From Tilletiaria anomala UBC 951 (Eukaryota > Basidiomycota > Exobasidiomycetes > Georgefischeriales > Tilletiariaceae), in contig NW_013547014.1 of assembly GCF_000711695.1 (NCBI RefSeq), forward strand, positions 186,001 to 250,000: a stretch of DNA of 64,000 nt. Reading direction: 5' to 3'. Position 1 is the first letter of the stretch. Each line of letters starts with the position of its first letter. Below the pieces are notes generated by a model. The model did not search any database, was not told the origin of the DNA, and saw only the letters and a program-made list of their open reading frames with translations. Below are positions 46,439-58,492 of this stretch, piece by piece. The translations under genes were made by a program, and so were the position numbers.

Positions 46439-49400
46439 ATGGCGCCTCAAAGCGTTCGCGACAGGAATGGCTACTTGCCACTCTCGTTAGGATTCACACC
46501 GGCTACAAGTCAAGGCGGTAGCTTTGCGCGCACCCTCTTCACAAGGCGGACACTATCATGCGTTCTCTTCGTTTTGGTTGTTTGCACCATCACACCAGTC
46601 TACCTCCTAAAGTCGCAATTGTTGGGCGAAGACAGGATGCGAAAGCTCGGACTGGAGGGTGAGTCCCAGTGCCTCAGTTGTCGCTGGCGTTCTCTTACTC
46701 CCTGTGCTGTCGCTGACACGCTTCATGTTTTGCAGAGTGGATACCGAGCTTCCATGCTCCGGAAAAAGCAGCACACGAAGCGCCACCACCCATGCCCGTC
46801 CCTAGCATAGGCTCCAGCATCTCTGCCAACATTCCACCCCTTTCTCACTTGAACTTCCCACCGCACTACTACGACAGCTTAGCTGATGTCGCGCAGCTCT
46901 ATCCGAATGGCAATCCGCACGCGGGTATCATCCCTTCGGCCCTGCTCGCCATGATCGAAGTTGCACCAGCCTCACAACCTCCACCACGCCCGGCGCTGGC
47001 AGCTCGCGTACCCGAGGCTCTGCACGCGCCCCACAACTGGAGCGTGGAGAAGAACGGCTCGACGACGCGGTTCGAGGATACATTCAAGGCGAGCGAGCAG
47101 TCGCAGGCTCCGGACTTCCGCACGGGTACGCGCTACGCAGGGTGGCAGCCGCCCCTTGCCGATCTCAACGAGACGCGCCGCGTCCAGCCGCTGCCAAAAG
47201 TCCAATTTGCTTTCCCGGCGCCGGACAAGTTCTCTGGCAAGCAAGGCAGCCCGCAGAGGGATGCGCTGATCCGGCATAGGCAAAAGCTGGTGAAGAATGC
47301 TTTTGTAAGAAGCTGGGAGGGCTACAAAAAGTATGCGTGGGGTCACGACGAACTCAAGCCGCTTAGCAATGGATCATCTGATCCGTTCAACGGATGGGGC
47401 GCAACGATTGTTGATGCGCTCGATACGCTGCTCGTCATGGATCTACCCGCCGAGTACAACTACGCGAGACAGCACGTGCACGATATCGACTTCACCCTGA
47501 TAAGCGGCGAACGCAGTGCGTATGGCAGCTCCGACGGGCGCATCCCTGTGTTTGAGACAGCCATTCGCTACCTCGGCGGCTTACTCTCCGCATACGACTT
47601 GTCCGGTGATGAGCTTATGCGTGACCGCGCCGAAGAGCTTGGCCAGCTGATCATGCCTGCTTTCAAGACGATGAGTGGCGTCCCCGTCGGCCGGCTCCGA
47701 ATGGGAGACACCAACCCGGCCAGCTCGGACAGTGTCATCCTCTCCGAAGCGACGAGCCTGCTGCTTGAGTTCACGAGGCTCTGGCAGGCAACAGGGAATA
47801 GGACGTACTTTGATCAGGTACAGCGCACCACGGACTGGTTCAATCACAACATCACCAGTTCGGGTCGTCTCGGCACTCTCTTGCCAACGAACATCAGCCC
47901 CGACTCCAAGCACATGTACGGTCTTTACTCGTTCGGTGGCATGGCGGACTCGTACTACGAATATCTCATCAAGGAGTACCAGCTGCTCGGCGGCAGGGTG
48001 GACCAGTACAAGCACATGTACTCGCACGCGATCAGGGACGCCAAGAAGTTCCTTTACTCTGTTGTCGATTCGGTCCCGAACACGTTGCTGCTGCTCGTCG
48101 GCATTTCGACGGGGACGTCGTACACTGCCAAGCTGGAGCATCTTGCTTGCTTCAGCGGCGCAATGGTCGGCCTTGGCGCCAAGCTGCTGCCGGACCGAGC
48201 GGAGGACATCCATGACGCCACTCGCCTGACCGAGACGTGCTACTGGTCGTACAATTCGACGCTGACGGGCATCGGGCCGGAGGACATAACCTTCTACCAG
48301 ACTGGAGACCCCGACCGCTTCGACGTCATGAGTGCAGCAACAAGCAACGGTGCGGACCGCCACGGCCGTGCGCGCGGGAACCCGCAGGTGGGCGTCAGGG
48401 GCGCCAACGGCGACTATCGCAACCGGCCAGAGACAATCGAGTCAGTCTTCTACATGTGGCGCATCACCGGCGATGAAGTGTGGCAGGAGCGCGGATGGCA
48501 GATGTTCGCCAGCTGGGTCACGCATTCGATGACCGAGAGCGGCTTCGCGGGCATCGTCGACGTCAATCGCGTACCCGTAACTAAGATGGACAACATGGAG
48601 AGCTTTGCGTTTGCAGAGACTTTCAAGTATTACTACCTGCTCTTTAGCCCGCCAGATCTCATCAGTCTGGATGTGAGTAGTCGGTGACAGTTTGCCGGTC
48701 GGCGTCGTCTTATCGGTGCTGTGCACTGATGGCTGCGTGCTGTTTTTGTTCGTCAGGACTATGTCTTTACCACCGAGGCGCACCCACTGCTGGTGCCGAA
48801 GAACGGACGTTGGACACAGCCTGGGCACGGCCCGAAGAAATTCTGGAAATACGACGAGGGTGCACAGAAACTTGCAGGCCTCGCCGCTGCTGCCAAAATG
48901 AGCACCGGTGGCGACGGCGCGAGCAGCCCGAAGATGCCGTACATTGGCGGCGAAGGCGGGACACGTATCGGCGCAATGACGAACGTGCAGAAGCACGCGC
49001 TGCTGCGCGCGCACCAAGCCGCGAGCGAGCTGCAGCTAGCGCGCTCGGTCTCGAACGCGCTGCATGAACTCGCGCTGCGCGAGCTTGCGCTGGAGCAAGT
49101 CATTGCGCAGAAGCGCGAAGCTGCCGCAGCTGGAGCGGAGGGGACAGCGGCGGAGGACAAAGTGGAGGAGATAGTGGCGGCGCTGCGCCGGGATCCGCAG
49201 GGATTCGAGGATGCGCTGCAAGGCGTCGTGATCAATGTCGCTGAGCCGCATGTGCGCCGCGCGCTGCGTGCTCTGCTCGATCGTCGCCAGCCTGCAGACA
49301 CTGGCATGTTCGAGGAGGAAGTATACGAAGAGGACGAGGAAGAAGATGTGGAAGGAGAGAAGGACGCGTTACTCGATCGCGCGCTGCATGCTTATGCGCG

Positions 49401-49581
49401 GGCACATCGACAGCAGCAGGAAGCCAAAGAGACACTCGCCACTGCTACTGTAGGTGACGGCGGGGAGTTGAACACCAGTCCCTTGCTGCAGATGCCGTCT
49501 TCATCGTCTGCAAACGAAGAGTCAGGGCCTGAGCCGCGCGCGTTCGGAGGCGGCTTTGGAAGCCGTGGACTGCGCGCGTAA
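46439..49581 (+). CDS. MNS1: Class I alpha-1,2-mannosidase (GH47), type II membrane protein
   Basis: Trims alpha-1,2-linked mannose from N-glycans in the ER or early Golgi. Exons 46439-46658, 46736-48672 and 48757-49581; introns 77 and 84 nt. The product is 993 aa. The start at 46439 (aaaATGg) gives a short cytosolic tail and one signal anchor at residues about 41-58 (LSCVLFVLVVCTITPVYLL). A stem region leads to the GH47 domain, about 255-735: SWEGYKKYAWGHDELKP, SSDGRIPVFETAIRYLGG, FGGMADSYYEYLIKEY, HLACFSGAMVGLG, RPETIESVFYMWR and the terminal FTTEAHPL with its Thr-Glu-Ala-His metal/substrate motif. After the domain come about 255 extra residues, Ala/Glu-rich and partly helical, that GH47 enzymes usually lack. 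The frame is also open upstream of the chosen start. Confidence 0.92.
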
Positions 49582-51358
49582 GCCTCCCTCCATCTTTTCC
49601 GCTTCGAGGCTGGTCAGCAGCTAAACGCTGAAGGAGAAAATGATTGGGAATGATTCCTTCATTCATTCGCTCGTTGCATTTTCATGTATCAGATCTGCTC
49701 GGCGAATGGGTAAGAGGGCGGGCGGCACGGATGGGCGCGGGCCACGTGCCTACAAATTGCCAAGGGACGGCATGCCATCGCGCTCGTGCTCATTAGCCAG
49801 CGGACATATTGGGCACTCGACCCTATTAGACATACTTCTCACATCTACGGCATACAATCAATTAATATACCGTCATTAATCCCAATCCCGTCAGAAGACG
49901 GCGAGCAACGTAGCTTCACACTTGACAGCACTTTGAGAATTCTACCGAGTTAGGGTTGTGTTCGCAAGCGATGTGCATATCGTGATGTACTCTCCTGCAC
50001 CCGCAATGGCAGTAAAGTAAAAGGGCCCTGCAGGGTGCAAGGGGCATTGCACTGCAGCGCCGGTGGCTGGAGCACAAGTTCAGCGTGGAAACGCGATCTG
50101 GGCGCCCCAGGAGCCAATGTGCGAGTCGAATTCAAAGGAACGCGGGCTCTGCGCCACTTACCCCGCACAGCTGACCTGGTGGCTCACACCGCTTTCTGCC
50201 CGCTCACAACAGGAACGGGCAGTTGACACTGAGGAGGCCTGGACACAGTAGACATGCTGGGGTGCTCTCCCCAGCACATCTGTGGACACTCCACTCCATT
50301 CCTACTCTTGTTTTTTGGCGAGCACTTGGCGGGAGAATAATAGGGGTTTTTAGCGTGGATCCGTAGTGCGTGCCGTACGTAGTCTGTTCCTTTCCCCCAC
50401 CATTACCGCGCACGATCTCAGCGTCGCGCCCCGATGGGAGCGCCAAATGAGGAACAGTCATTGCAAGGTGTGTGCACTAGCAATCACATTGTGTCGCATC
50501 AACACACACCCAACAAGCGACCCATTGGGAGCGTGCGGATAGGAAAGAAGGGTGGTATGAGCCTCGAATGCGTCTCTTCGTTGTTGCAGCGCCGCGCTAT
50601 TGTGTGAAGGGAGGTTAAATTGAACAAGGTGTGGACAGGTGTGTGCCTGGACGCGTCTTCAGTGCTTTGGGGGTTTGCCCAACCTCGTTTTGGGAACGCA
50701 GCAAGTGCGATCCTGTAGAGATGTGAGTGAAGCTGCCTGATGAAGGCGACAAGGCGCTGTTCTGTCGGATCGGCGGATATATTGCGCAAAGATAGGCTGC
50801 TGCGAGGGCGGTCATGGATGGAGAGAGAGGGGTCTGTTCTTTGTTGCGGCTCTGACTTGGGTGTGCTAGGTGCAACAATAGGAGCGTCAGAGCCAATGTG
50901 TAGCACTGCTGTCGCTGGGACCCCGTAGCTTTTCCTTTGCCAAATTGCAGCAGGCATGCGCAACGCCGTCTGCCAGATCGGGGCATAGATGCGCACATGG
51001 CCCTCTGTTTGACGACGCTGATCACCATCCTGGCCATTATCTTCTCATTGCTCGTCTTATTCATTCATTCATCCCGTACCATCCCATCATCCTCCGCCTC
51101 CTTTTCTAATGCCTCCATCCCTTGCCTTCCACCCTCAGATCATCGCCTGATCCACCCCCTGCTCGCCTGCCCCCTACTTTGGAATAATAGCGCTGTGTCA
51201 CGGTCATTACTAGTACGTCTTCCACTTAGTTCCGAGGACCGAATAGACACAAGACATCGGCCGGGCACGGAACTCCTGCACTGCATATGCATCCGCACAT
51301 CTACTTGGTACCATCATCACGCAAGCCAGCTCTTACCTCGAAAGAAACAACAGCCAAA
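49582..51358. other. Promoter region of the glutaminase gene
   Basis: About 1.8 kb with no supported gene. Frames of up to 165 codons on the minus strand lack conserved-looking content. A CCAAT lies near 50112 and single GATA cores are present (for example near 50792), but not in a dense cluster that would by itself indicate AreA/Nit2 control. Confidence 0.45.
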
Positions 51359-54300
51359 ATGCGCACGCTCAGCGGCGCGCTCTTTCTCGCCCTGCTTGCC
51401 TCCACGGCGCTGGCCGGCCTGCAGAACCCTTCCGCGCCGGCACTGCAGACGCTGGCGGACCTGACGCGACCTGACGGGCAGAAGCACCTCGCTGCTGACT
51501 ACATTCCGTCGAGCGCGACGTACAGCGAGCCGGTCGACAAGTCTGGCGGCGGCGTCGCGTGGCGCGTGCAAAAGGACCAGGACCAGCACAAGTCCAGCGT
51601 CGCGCACCTCATCAACGGCCTCGCCAACAACCTACCCTTCAGCCTGCTGCCTGTCTCCCAGCAGCAGGCAAAGCCGGCCGCCAAGGCTGCTGCTGGGAGC
51701 GAAAGCAGTAGCGTTAGGCCAGCATCAGACTCTATCAGTTTCGTGAAGCAGAACGTTGCTTCGGCTTTTAGCCCCATCAACCCGCCTAGCATCCCGCTCG
51801 CAGTCCGCAGCCCTTGTGAGTTGCTGTTCTCCTGCTTGCGTTTGGAGAACAGGCCCTGATCAAGCATTTGCGGACCGTGATCATGCTCCTTTCGATACGG
51901 GCAGACTTGAGCACCTGGCTGCCATCCGGCTCTTTCTCCTCGGCTACACCGCCAAATCACCAGGGCAACGGAGGCTATCTGTACGGTCAATACCCCGCCT
52001 TCTGGACCTCGTCCTACGGTGCGGATGGCGAGTTTCGTCTCGGGTGGACCGGCTACATCCGCATTAATGGCAAGACGTACCAGTGGATGGGAGACGGCTT
52101 CGGCACGCTCGTCCCCGATGGACCGAATGCGCAACAGCTGAGCATGGAGTACACTGCCACGCGCTCCACGTTTGCCTTCAAAGCGGCCGGCGTCAAGTTC
52201 ACTGTGACATTCATGACGCCCATCACGCCGAACGACTACCTGCGCCAGTCGCTGCCGCTCTCGTACATGCACTTCGAGCTAGACCCCAAGACGGCCAAGG
52301 GAAAGGACATCCAGATGTACACCGACATTGATGAGCGCTTCGTCACGGGCCACGACTACGACTACGAAAACTATCCGTACAATATGCAGTTTATTAACAC
52401 CAACGGCACCAGCATGTACCTCATCCAGCGCAACAACCCGCAGGTGTACACCGAGTATCGCCAGCGCGCCGAGTGGGGCAGCGTCGCGTACGCTGTCAAA
52501 AACACGCCGGGCCTCAGCAGCAGGAACAACAACAACGTTGTCGCACAGAGCGAGTTCCTGCAGAAAGGCAATCTCACCTTCGACCATGGCCCTGTTGGCG
52601 GGCCGGACAACTCATTCGCCTTTTCGGTCAACTTCTCCGCGCCTGGCGCAAAGAACGATCTCGTCTTTGCTATTGGGCACCTGCGCACGCCGTATGTCAA
52701 CTACATCAAGCCCGTCCCCGGCGCGCCGGGTAAGTCGTACCAGCAAGACCGGTACGGGTACTGGCAAACCAAGTACCCCAACTTTAACGACGCTGTCTCC
52801 TTCTTTGTCAACGACTTTGCCGGCGCGCTCGCTGGCGCCATGGAATTCGACAAGATGATCCGTACCGACAGCCAGAACGCCGCCGGTGGCGGCGCCGTCG
52901 GCGACAACTACGCCGCCATCACCGAGCTCTCCGTCCGCCAGGCAATGGCCACTATCGAGATCACCGTCTCTCAGGACGATACCGGCGCGTATAACAAGTC
53001 CGACACGCTCATCTTCCTCAAGGAGATATCGTCCAACGGTGACATGTCCACCGTCGACGTCATCTTTCCCCTGTTCCCGCTCCTCTCGTACCTCAACCCC
53101 AGCCTTCTGCGCGACCTTATGAAGCCTATCTTCGAGTACACCGAGTCCGGGCTGTACCCGAACAAGTGGTGTGTCCATGATCTGGGCGTTTACCCGAATG
53201 GTGCGTATACACGCACACAGGGCGCGGAGAGAGGCGTGCAACGTGCGCAATTTCTTCGGGGAAAACATCGCTGACGACCTTTCCCTTTCCTGTACGGCCT
53301 CGGCAGCATTTGGCCACAACGACGGCAACGACGAGCCGATGCAGGTAGAGGAGAGCGGCAACATGATCCTAATGACGCTTAACTGGGCCCAACTCGTCGG
53401 CAAGAAGGCCGCCGTCCCCTTTCTCAAGGCTCACTACAAGATCATGCAGCAGTGGGCCAGTTTCCTCATCTCCGATTCTCTTGTCCCTGCCGAGCAACTC
53501 TCCACGGACGACTTTGCTGGCACGCTCGCGAACCAGGTGCGTTGGTATCGCTACAGTCGTGTTCTCTCAATGTGCATGCGAGTTGACCGTACTTGCTCTG
53601 CCGACCTGCATGCCCACTTGCAGACGGACCTGGCCATCAAAGGAATCGAGGGCATCTCCGCGATGGGCTACATTGCCGACTTGATCGGACAGACAGATGA
53701 CGCCAACAGCTACCACAACACGTCGCTTTCGTATGTCAAGCTATGGGCCAACTATTCGATCTCCCACGACGGCTCGCACCTCAAGCTCGCGTACCAGGCC
53801 GACAGCTCGTGGGGCACCTTGTACAACCTGTACTTCGACCGCTTGCTCAACCTGCGCCTCGTCCCCAAGAGTATCTACAACATTTTGGACAACTGGTACC
53901 CCACCGTCGCGGGCCAGTACGGCGTGCCACTCGACAGTCGGCACACGTGGGCCAAGACGGATTGGCAGATGTTCGCCGCAGCGACGGCGGCCAAGAAGAG
54001 CACGCGCGACCTGTTCATCAACAAACTGTACAAGTTCGTCTCCAACGGCCGCACCGACTCGCCCTTCACGGACCTGTTCGAGACGACGACGGGCGACACA
54101 CCTAAGGGCCGGCCGAACGACAATGACCACTACATTCACTTCCTCGCGCGTCCCGTCGTCGGAGGCCACGCCGCGCTTATGCTCCGCGACAAGGCCGACG
54201 AAGCCAACGGTATCACGCAATACCAGTACGGCCCCGAGTTCGCACACAAGGCCGTCACGCAGGCGCAGGTCGTTGACGCGCTCACCAACACTGCCGCGGC

Positions 54301-54412
54301 GGACCCGGCTATCACCGACAGCACTGCCGCCCCCTCCCCCGATGCTGCAAAGCGACTCGCGGTGCACCCTGGCAAGAAGCAGGTCGCTTTCGGCGTCAAG
54401 CAGCGTCACTGA
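51359..54412 (+). CDS. Secreted glutaminase, GtaA family
   Basis: An extracellular or cell-wall glutaminase converting glutamine to glutamate and ammonia, homologous to Aspergillus GtaA (DUF4964/DUF5127/DUF4965/DUF1793 series). Exons 51359-51815, 51905-53200, 53307-53536 and 53624-54412; introns 89, 106 and 87 nt. The product is 923 aa. A signal peptide covers residues 1-19 (MRTLSGALFLALLASTALA). Family blocks include SPYLSTWLPSG, which is restored exactly by the first splice, then LGWTGYIRINGKTYQWMG, DIDERFVTGHDYDYE, EFDKMIRTDSQNA, YPNAFGHNDGNDEPMQVEESGNM, IKGIEGISAMGYIA, YNILDNWYPTVAGQYGVPLDSRHTW and WQMFAAA. Asn-X-Ser/Thr sites occur throughout, as expected for a secreted protein. About 60 residues between the signal peptide and the first block look unstructured. 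Confidence 0.93.
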
Positions 54413-54875
54413 GCGCGGGGCTCTTCTTTGGGCTCTGCTCGAGCACTTGCACCTGTCTGCGCACCGTTTTGTCGTCGATTTCTCGCGGCTGCCGAGCCAC
54501 GGCAACCGCTGGCTGCAAAAGGTCGCCTGCTTTCTACACAGTTGCTTCATATTACTTGTAGCCTATACAATGGCATGGCATGTCCCTTCAATCGGTTTTG
54601 CTCCTCCAGCGCCATAGTTGCGAATGCATCGCCTGCAAGGTTCTGTTGTCGTGAGACGTCGTAGGACGTTGTTTGATGGGTGCTGAAACGTGTGGTGGTC
54701 TTGAGGGCCCGAGGTGTTTGGTGGACGCGAGCGCGGGATGAATTCTTTGCCCCACCAACGCACTTTGCCACTTAGTTCTCACCGCGCGGAGAAGCGGAGA
54801 CTGGGGAATGGGAAAGCGGTAGCGGATCGTATATTTGTAGTGTCCGTCCTCCGAACTCGCGCCTCACGACCAACA

Positions 54876-54900
54876 ATATTCGATGGCAGACATCGAATAT
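54876..54900. repeat. Perfect 10-bp inverted repeat with 5-nt spacer
   Basis: The arms atattcgatg (54876-54885) and catcgaatat (54891-54900) are exact reverse complements around gcaga. The element lies about 570 bp upstream of the LDB-like start and 460 bp downstream of the glutaminase stop. It could be a dimeric transcription-factor site or a hairpin. Confidence 0.85.
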
Positions 54901-54924
54901 CGACGGGGGAGGGCTGTCGACAGC

Positions 54925-54938
54925 GTGCATGCATGCAC
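54925..54938. repeat. 14-bp perfect palindrome
   Basis: The sequence gtgcatgcatgcac reads the same on both strands. It contains two overlapping GCATGC cores and lies 24 bp after the inverted repeat at 54876-54900, so the two may form one regulatory region. Function is inferred. Confidence 0.8.
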
Positions 54939-55466
54939 TAGCATTCAGCTGGTACAACAACGTGGAACTTTAGCCCTACGAAAGGGCGTATGGTAACGAG
55001 CTGGTGCTCAATCCAGGTCTGATTCGTTGCGTCAGCCTAGCTTCACGTCAGGCATCACCATCGCATCTGCATCAGGATACATCCCGTCGGATATCCGTAT
55101 CGAGCCTCTCGCCAGAGGCAGGAAGCAGCGCATTCTTCTGGCTGTCGCTCACTGCGAACGGGTGCGATTTGATCCACACACGCGACGCAACCGATGATGC
55201 TAGTTGCTATCTCACAACCTGTTGTCCGCCTTTGACGAAACCCTGGCGCACTGCCGCTCGCCGTACGCGCAGTCGCAAACAAGCTCAGGACGAAAGTTTA
55301 ATATATTGGGAACCACCGCCCACCAGGAATTGTCCAATCGAAAATACCCTGCAAAACACGGTTGTCGAAGATCTCTGCCCGCGTAGGAATTACATTGAAC
55401 ACGAGTCCTTGTCAAGCGGCGAATCATCTACAGCTTGCAGCACGGTACGGGGTTGAACACGACGCA

Positions 55467-57608
55467 ATGATGGGAGCACGATCACCAATGGCGCCGCTTA
55501 CTGCGCAAGGATTTGCGACGAAAGCGACGCCGGTCTCCTTCTATGGCATGGATCAAGCGAGGCAGGCGCAGAGCTCGCATCCTCAGACGCCCATGAGCAT
55601 ACCTCGGCCCCTCAGCGCAGCCAGCTCACATTCGCAATATCAGCTGCCGAACGGTGTTGCCGCAATGCAGAGCCCTGGGGCACAGAGCGCCGGGACAGGG
55701 AGGGGCAGTACCAGAGGATTAACTCCTCAACAAATGCCGGCACAGGCACCATCTCAGATGCCGATACAGCCACTGACACCGGGTATTTCTGCCCTTGGAA
55801 CCCCCAGCCCGGCCCTGCTTCCCCGTCTAGGTCATCGACCTAGCACTAGCACGGCGGGTGGCGCAATTCCATCTGCGGATGTTCGTGCATTAGGCTCGTC
55901 GGGTGGCATGGCGGAGGAGGTCGCGAGGGCAAGGGCTGAGAGGCTGACTTTGGATCAGCAAGCTGCGGCGCAAACTATGAGGGTGGCACAATCGGCTTTC
56001 CGGGAAGGTGTGGCAATGTTCCCGCCGGGCGCAGCTATACTCAGGGTGCTACAGATGGCTGAAGCGATGGGAGCGGGTACTGATGTGAGCAGCTGTTCCA
56101 AGCACTGTAAGGGGAAAATGCTATTGGTCCTGACGCCCCCTTCATTTCAATGACTATAGACCCTGCACACGGACTTTTGGCGCGATTTCACGGAAGAGTT
56201 CTACTTACCAAATGGCTCGATGCGTCTGATCTTGCGCAATTCGACAAATGGGGACCAAAGGGGCTTGGAAGTCCCAAATCCCGTCCTTCCCCGCTGGTTC
56301 ATGACGTCTTACCATTCGGGTGTCCGATCGGTGCAGTACACTTTGGGCAATCCGCGTGAATATACGCGCGAATCTCCCTGCAGCTCTTCAGGTCCATGGT
56401 ACCCGCCGCCTCCACGCATGCCACCCAGCGTGCGTGTCGTCAACCTCTTTCCATCGTCTGCCGTCACCCACATCGTCGCAGCGGACAGTGCGACGCTGAC
56501 GACGACGTTTCAAAATGGCTGGCAGGTCCAAATGACCGGCACACTTCGCATCTCGTTGATGCCTCACTCGCGCATGTTGGTGCATGAGGCGCCCGGCCAG
56601 AGACCGAAACTCGGCTTCGACACGCAACTACGTTTTGAGAGCTTGGACTTCATTGGCCAATCGCACACGAGCTACATTTCGCGGGCTGCGATTCAACGCA
56701 TGCCCGTTGCGCATTCGATCCCTTTAGAGACTGTGGCTGCGATTGTAGCATCACATCGTCAAACCCAGCATCAGGAAGGCAAAAAGGGGTCGCCTATTGG
56801 CGCTAAGGTAGAAGAAGGCAGCGACCAAGCAGCAAGCGGGGATGAAAAAGCTAATGAAGACATAGGCGGATCGAAACCAACTATCACTATCGAGGAGCCA
56901 GTACTACCCGAATGCCCCGTGAACGAGTATGGCATCACGTTGCGGTCGATGCGATGCCTCGAGGTGGGCCAGAATACGAATAATCGGTTTCCCAGCTTCT
57001 CTTCCGACTGACGGCTTCTTTCTTCTTTCCTTGCTGCCTTTTCCCAGATCACGGAATCTATCTGCCAACTGCGCGATCTTATGGACTTGAGTCTGCAGGA
57101 GGGCATCGGCCCGCTCGAGGCGATGCATAGATTTGCAGTGCAGTATCGCGAGTTGCAGCAAACTCGGAACAGCTCTGGTGCCGAGTCAGTGCAACACGCG
57201 CAGCCGCACTCACAGCCACAAGACCATCAGCAACAGCCACCACCATTATCTTCCTCGACTTCAGAGTCGTCCATCGGCCCCCGGATAGGCAATGGCACGG
57301 CCAACGGTGAGGTCAATGGCAGCGGTGGAGATATGGGCGATGATGGTACCGCTAGCACTGCTTCTCAAGGACAGGGACGAGTCCAAGCTCAGTCTACTGG
57401 GCCGCCGAGCGCAGTAAGCTCACCAAGGGTTAGAAAGGCGAGTACTGCAGTAGCCGCGGGCACGAAACGAAAAAGTACAGGGGAAGACGAAGGTGGAGCG
57501 GATCAAGCAGAAGAAGAGGGCCGACGTGTGGGAGGTTCAAGAGTCTCCCAAAGCCCGCGCCAATCTGCAAAGTCCCCAGCGAAGAAGCAGAAGAGCGGCG
57601 CTGGGTGA
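55467..57608 (+). CDS. LIM-domain-binding/SEUSS-type transcriptional co-regulator
   Basis: A nuclear adaptor of the LDB1/SEUSS family, whose fungal members (Mfg1, Adn-type) work with Flo8/Mss11-like factors in adhesion and filamentation. Exons 55467-56084, 56160-56963 and 57048-57608; introns 75 and 84 nt. The product is 660 aa. The start is the first of two tandem ATGs. Residues 1-150 are Gln/Ser/Pro-rich. The LIM-bind domain spans about 190-490: TLHTDFWRDFTEEFYLPNGSMR, WQVQMTGTLRISLMPHSRML, LRFESLDFIGQSHTSYISR and NEYGITLRSMRCLEITESI. A helical segment (QLRDLMDLSLQEGIGPLEAM) and a Gln/Ser tail ending in basic nuclear-localisation patches (GTKRKSTGE, SPAKKQKSG) follow. All three joins keep the family order. 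Confidence 0.87.
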
Positions 57609-58044
57609 TTTAGACAGAATTATCCTGGTACCGTTTCTTTCAGAGTGTGCGTAGAGCCGCACGAAATGATTTCATTTGCAATGTCGAAGGCGATGTATGC
57701 ATTTTGAATGTCAATCTCGTCAGCAAATCTATTCTGTCCGATTGCGATTCAGGACATTGGTTGCGTGCCGCACTGGTCTCAGTCCAGACGGCCTTTGTGA
57801 TGTGAAAACCGAATTCCGGTCCGAATCCACTGCAATATTCATCTTTTATGCCTGGCAGGCCACGTGAGATCATGAGCGCCTGAAATGACAGGCTACTCGC
57901 GAGTGTTTGCGCAAATACGGTCGTGAGCATCTTGCCTTTGAGATCTGCATTTGAATTGAGCGGTCGCTCGATATCAACTGCGTTGTTTGTCATCGATGGT
58001 GAATTGGATACCGATCTGAGGCTGAAGAGCCAGTCGCAGAGAGC
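57609..58044. other. Intergenic, doubtful minus-strand frame
   Basis: A 117-codon minus-strand frame (57993-57640) starts with ATG but has no recognisable motif and a composition unlike the neighbouring genes. I treat it as non-coding or 3' UTR of one of the flanking genes. Confidence 0.4.
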
Positions 58045-58492
58045 TCAGATGCCCTCGATTGCGTACCCTCGACGCCAGTGTTTAGAGTTGATCATAATGC
58101 TAATATCAGTGAGGACGCCTTGATCTTGTCGATCGACCTGTCTGAATTCGTTGACACCTCCGCATCCAATCATCTCGCCTTCGCCTTCGACTTCGCATTC
58201 GCTTATATCGTTCCGTCCGTCATTCTTTATTCGAACGACCAATTGCGCGCTCTCCCCCTTGACCGTGCTCTGCATGCTGCTAACGGCCAGCCGCGTATAG
58301 CGTGATTGCAGCTTCTCGTGCGGGGTGCCTGCCTTGGGCTTGTGCCGCTCATGTTCGAGTGTGACTGGATTGGCAAAAAGGGATGTGTAGCCTTCTGGGA
58401 CGCTACCACCACCTCTGCTGGAGGGTCATGCAGCTTGCGATAGGGTCCAGATCATCGGACGCGGCGTTAAATAGTTTTACAGCGGTTGCCAT
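58045..58492 (-). CDS. Small gene with a frame discontinuity, function unknown
   Basis: An ATG at 58492 lies about 75 bp downstream of a clear TATA box and opens MATAVKLFNAASDDLDPIAS and more, but this frame stops after 29 codons. The next minus frame then reads GGGSVPEGYTSLFANP, VTLEHERHKPKAGTPHEK and VSSMQSTVKGESAQLVVRI, ending at a TGA at 58045-58047. Both parts look like protein. A 43-nt GT-AG interval (58459-58417, gtccga...ctccag) would join them in frame, but it is shorter than any other intron here and has a weak donor. The other readings are a single-base frameshift, real or from sequencing, or a decaying gene. The family is not recognised. Confidence 0.35.

Larger units (their letters stand above)
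54413..55466. other. Intergenic: glutaminase 3' flank and LDB-like promoter
   Basis: About 1.05 kb with no supported gene. It contains an inverted repeat at 54876-54900 and a palindrome at 54925-54938, both listed separately. The frame of the next gene is open upstream of its ATG to about 55362. Confidence 0.5.

Noticed and set aside
47581-48363. 260-codon minus-strand frame inside the mannosidase gene
   Set aside because: It is antisense to conserved GH47 motifs and has no motif of its own.
49582-51358. Nitrogen-regulated GATA promoter for the glutaminase
   Set aside because: Only isolated GATA cores were seen. Their number is not above what is expected by chance in 1.8 kb, so I do not claim it.
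53741-54550. 269-codon minus-strand frame over the glutaminase 3' end
   Set aside because: It overlaps conserved GtaA blocks on the other strand, and its Arg/Val/Glu-rich translation looks like a shadow.
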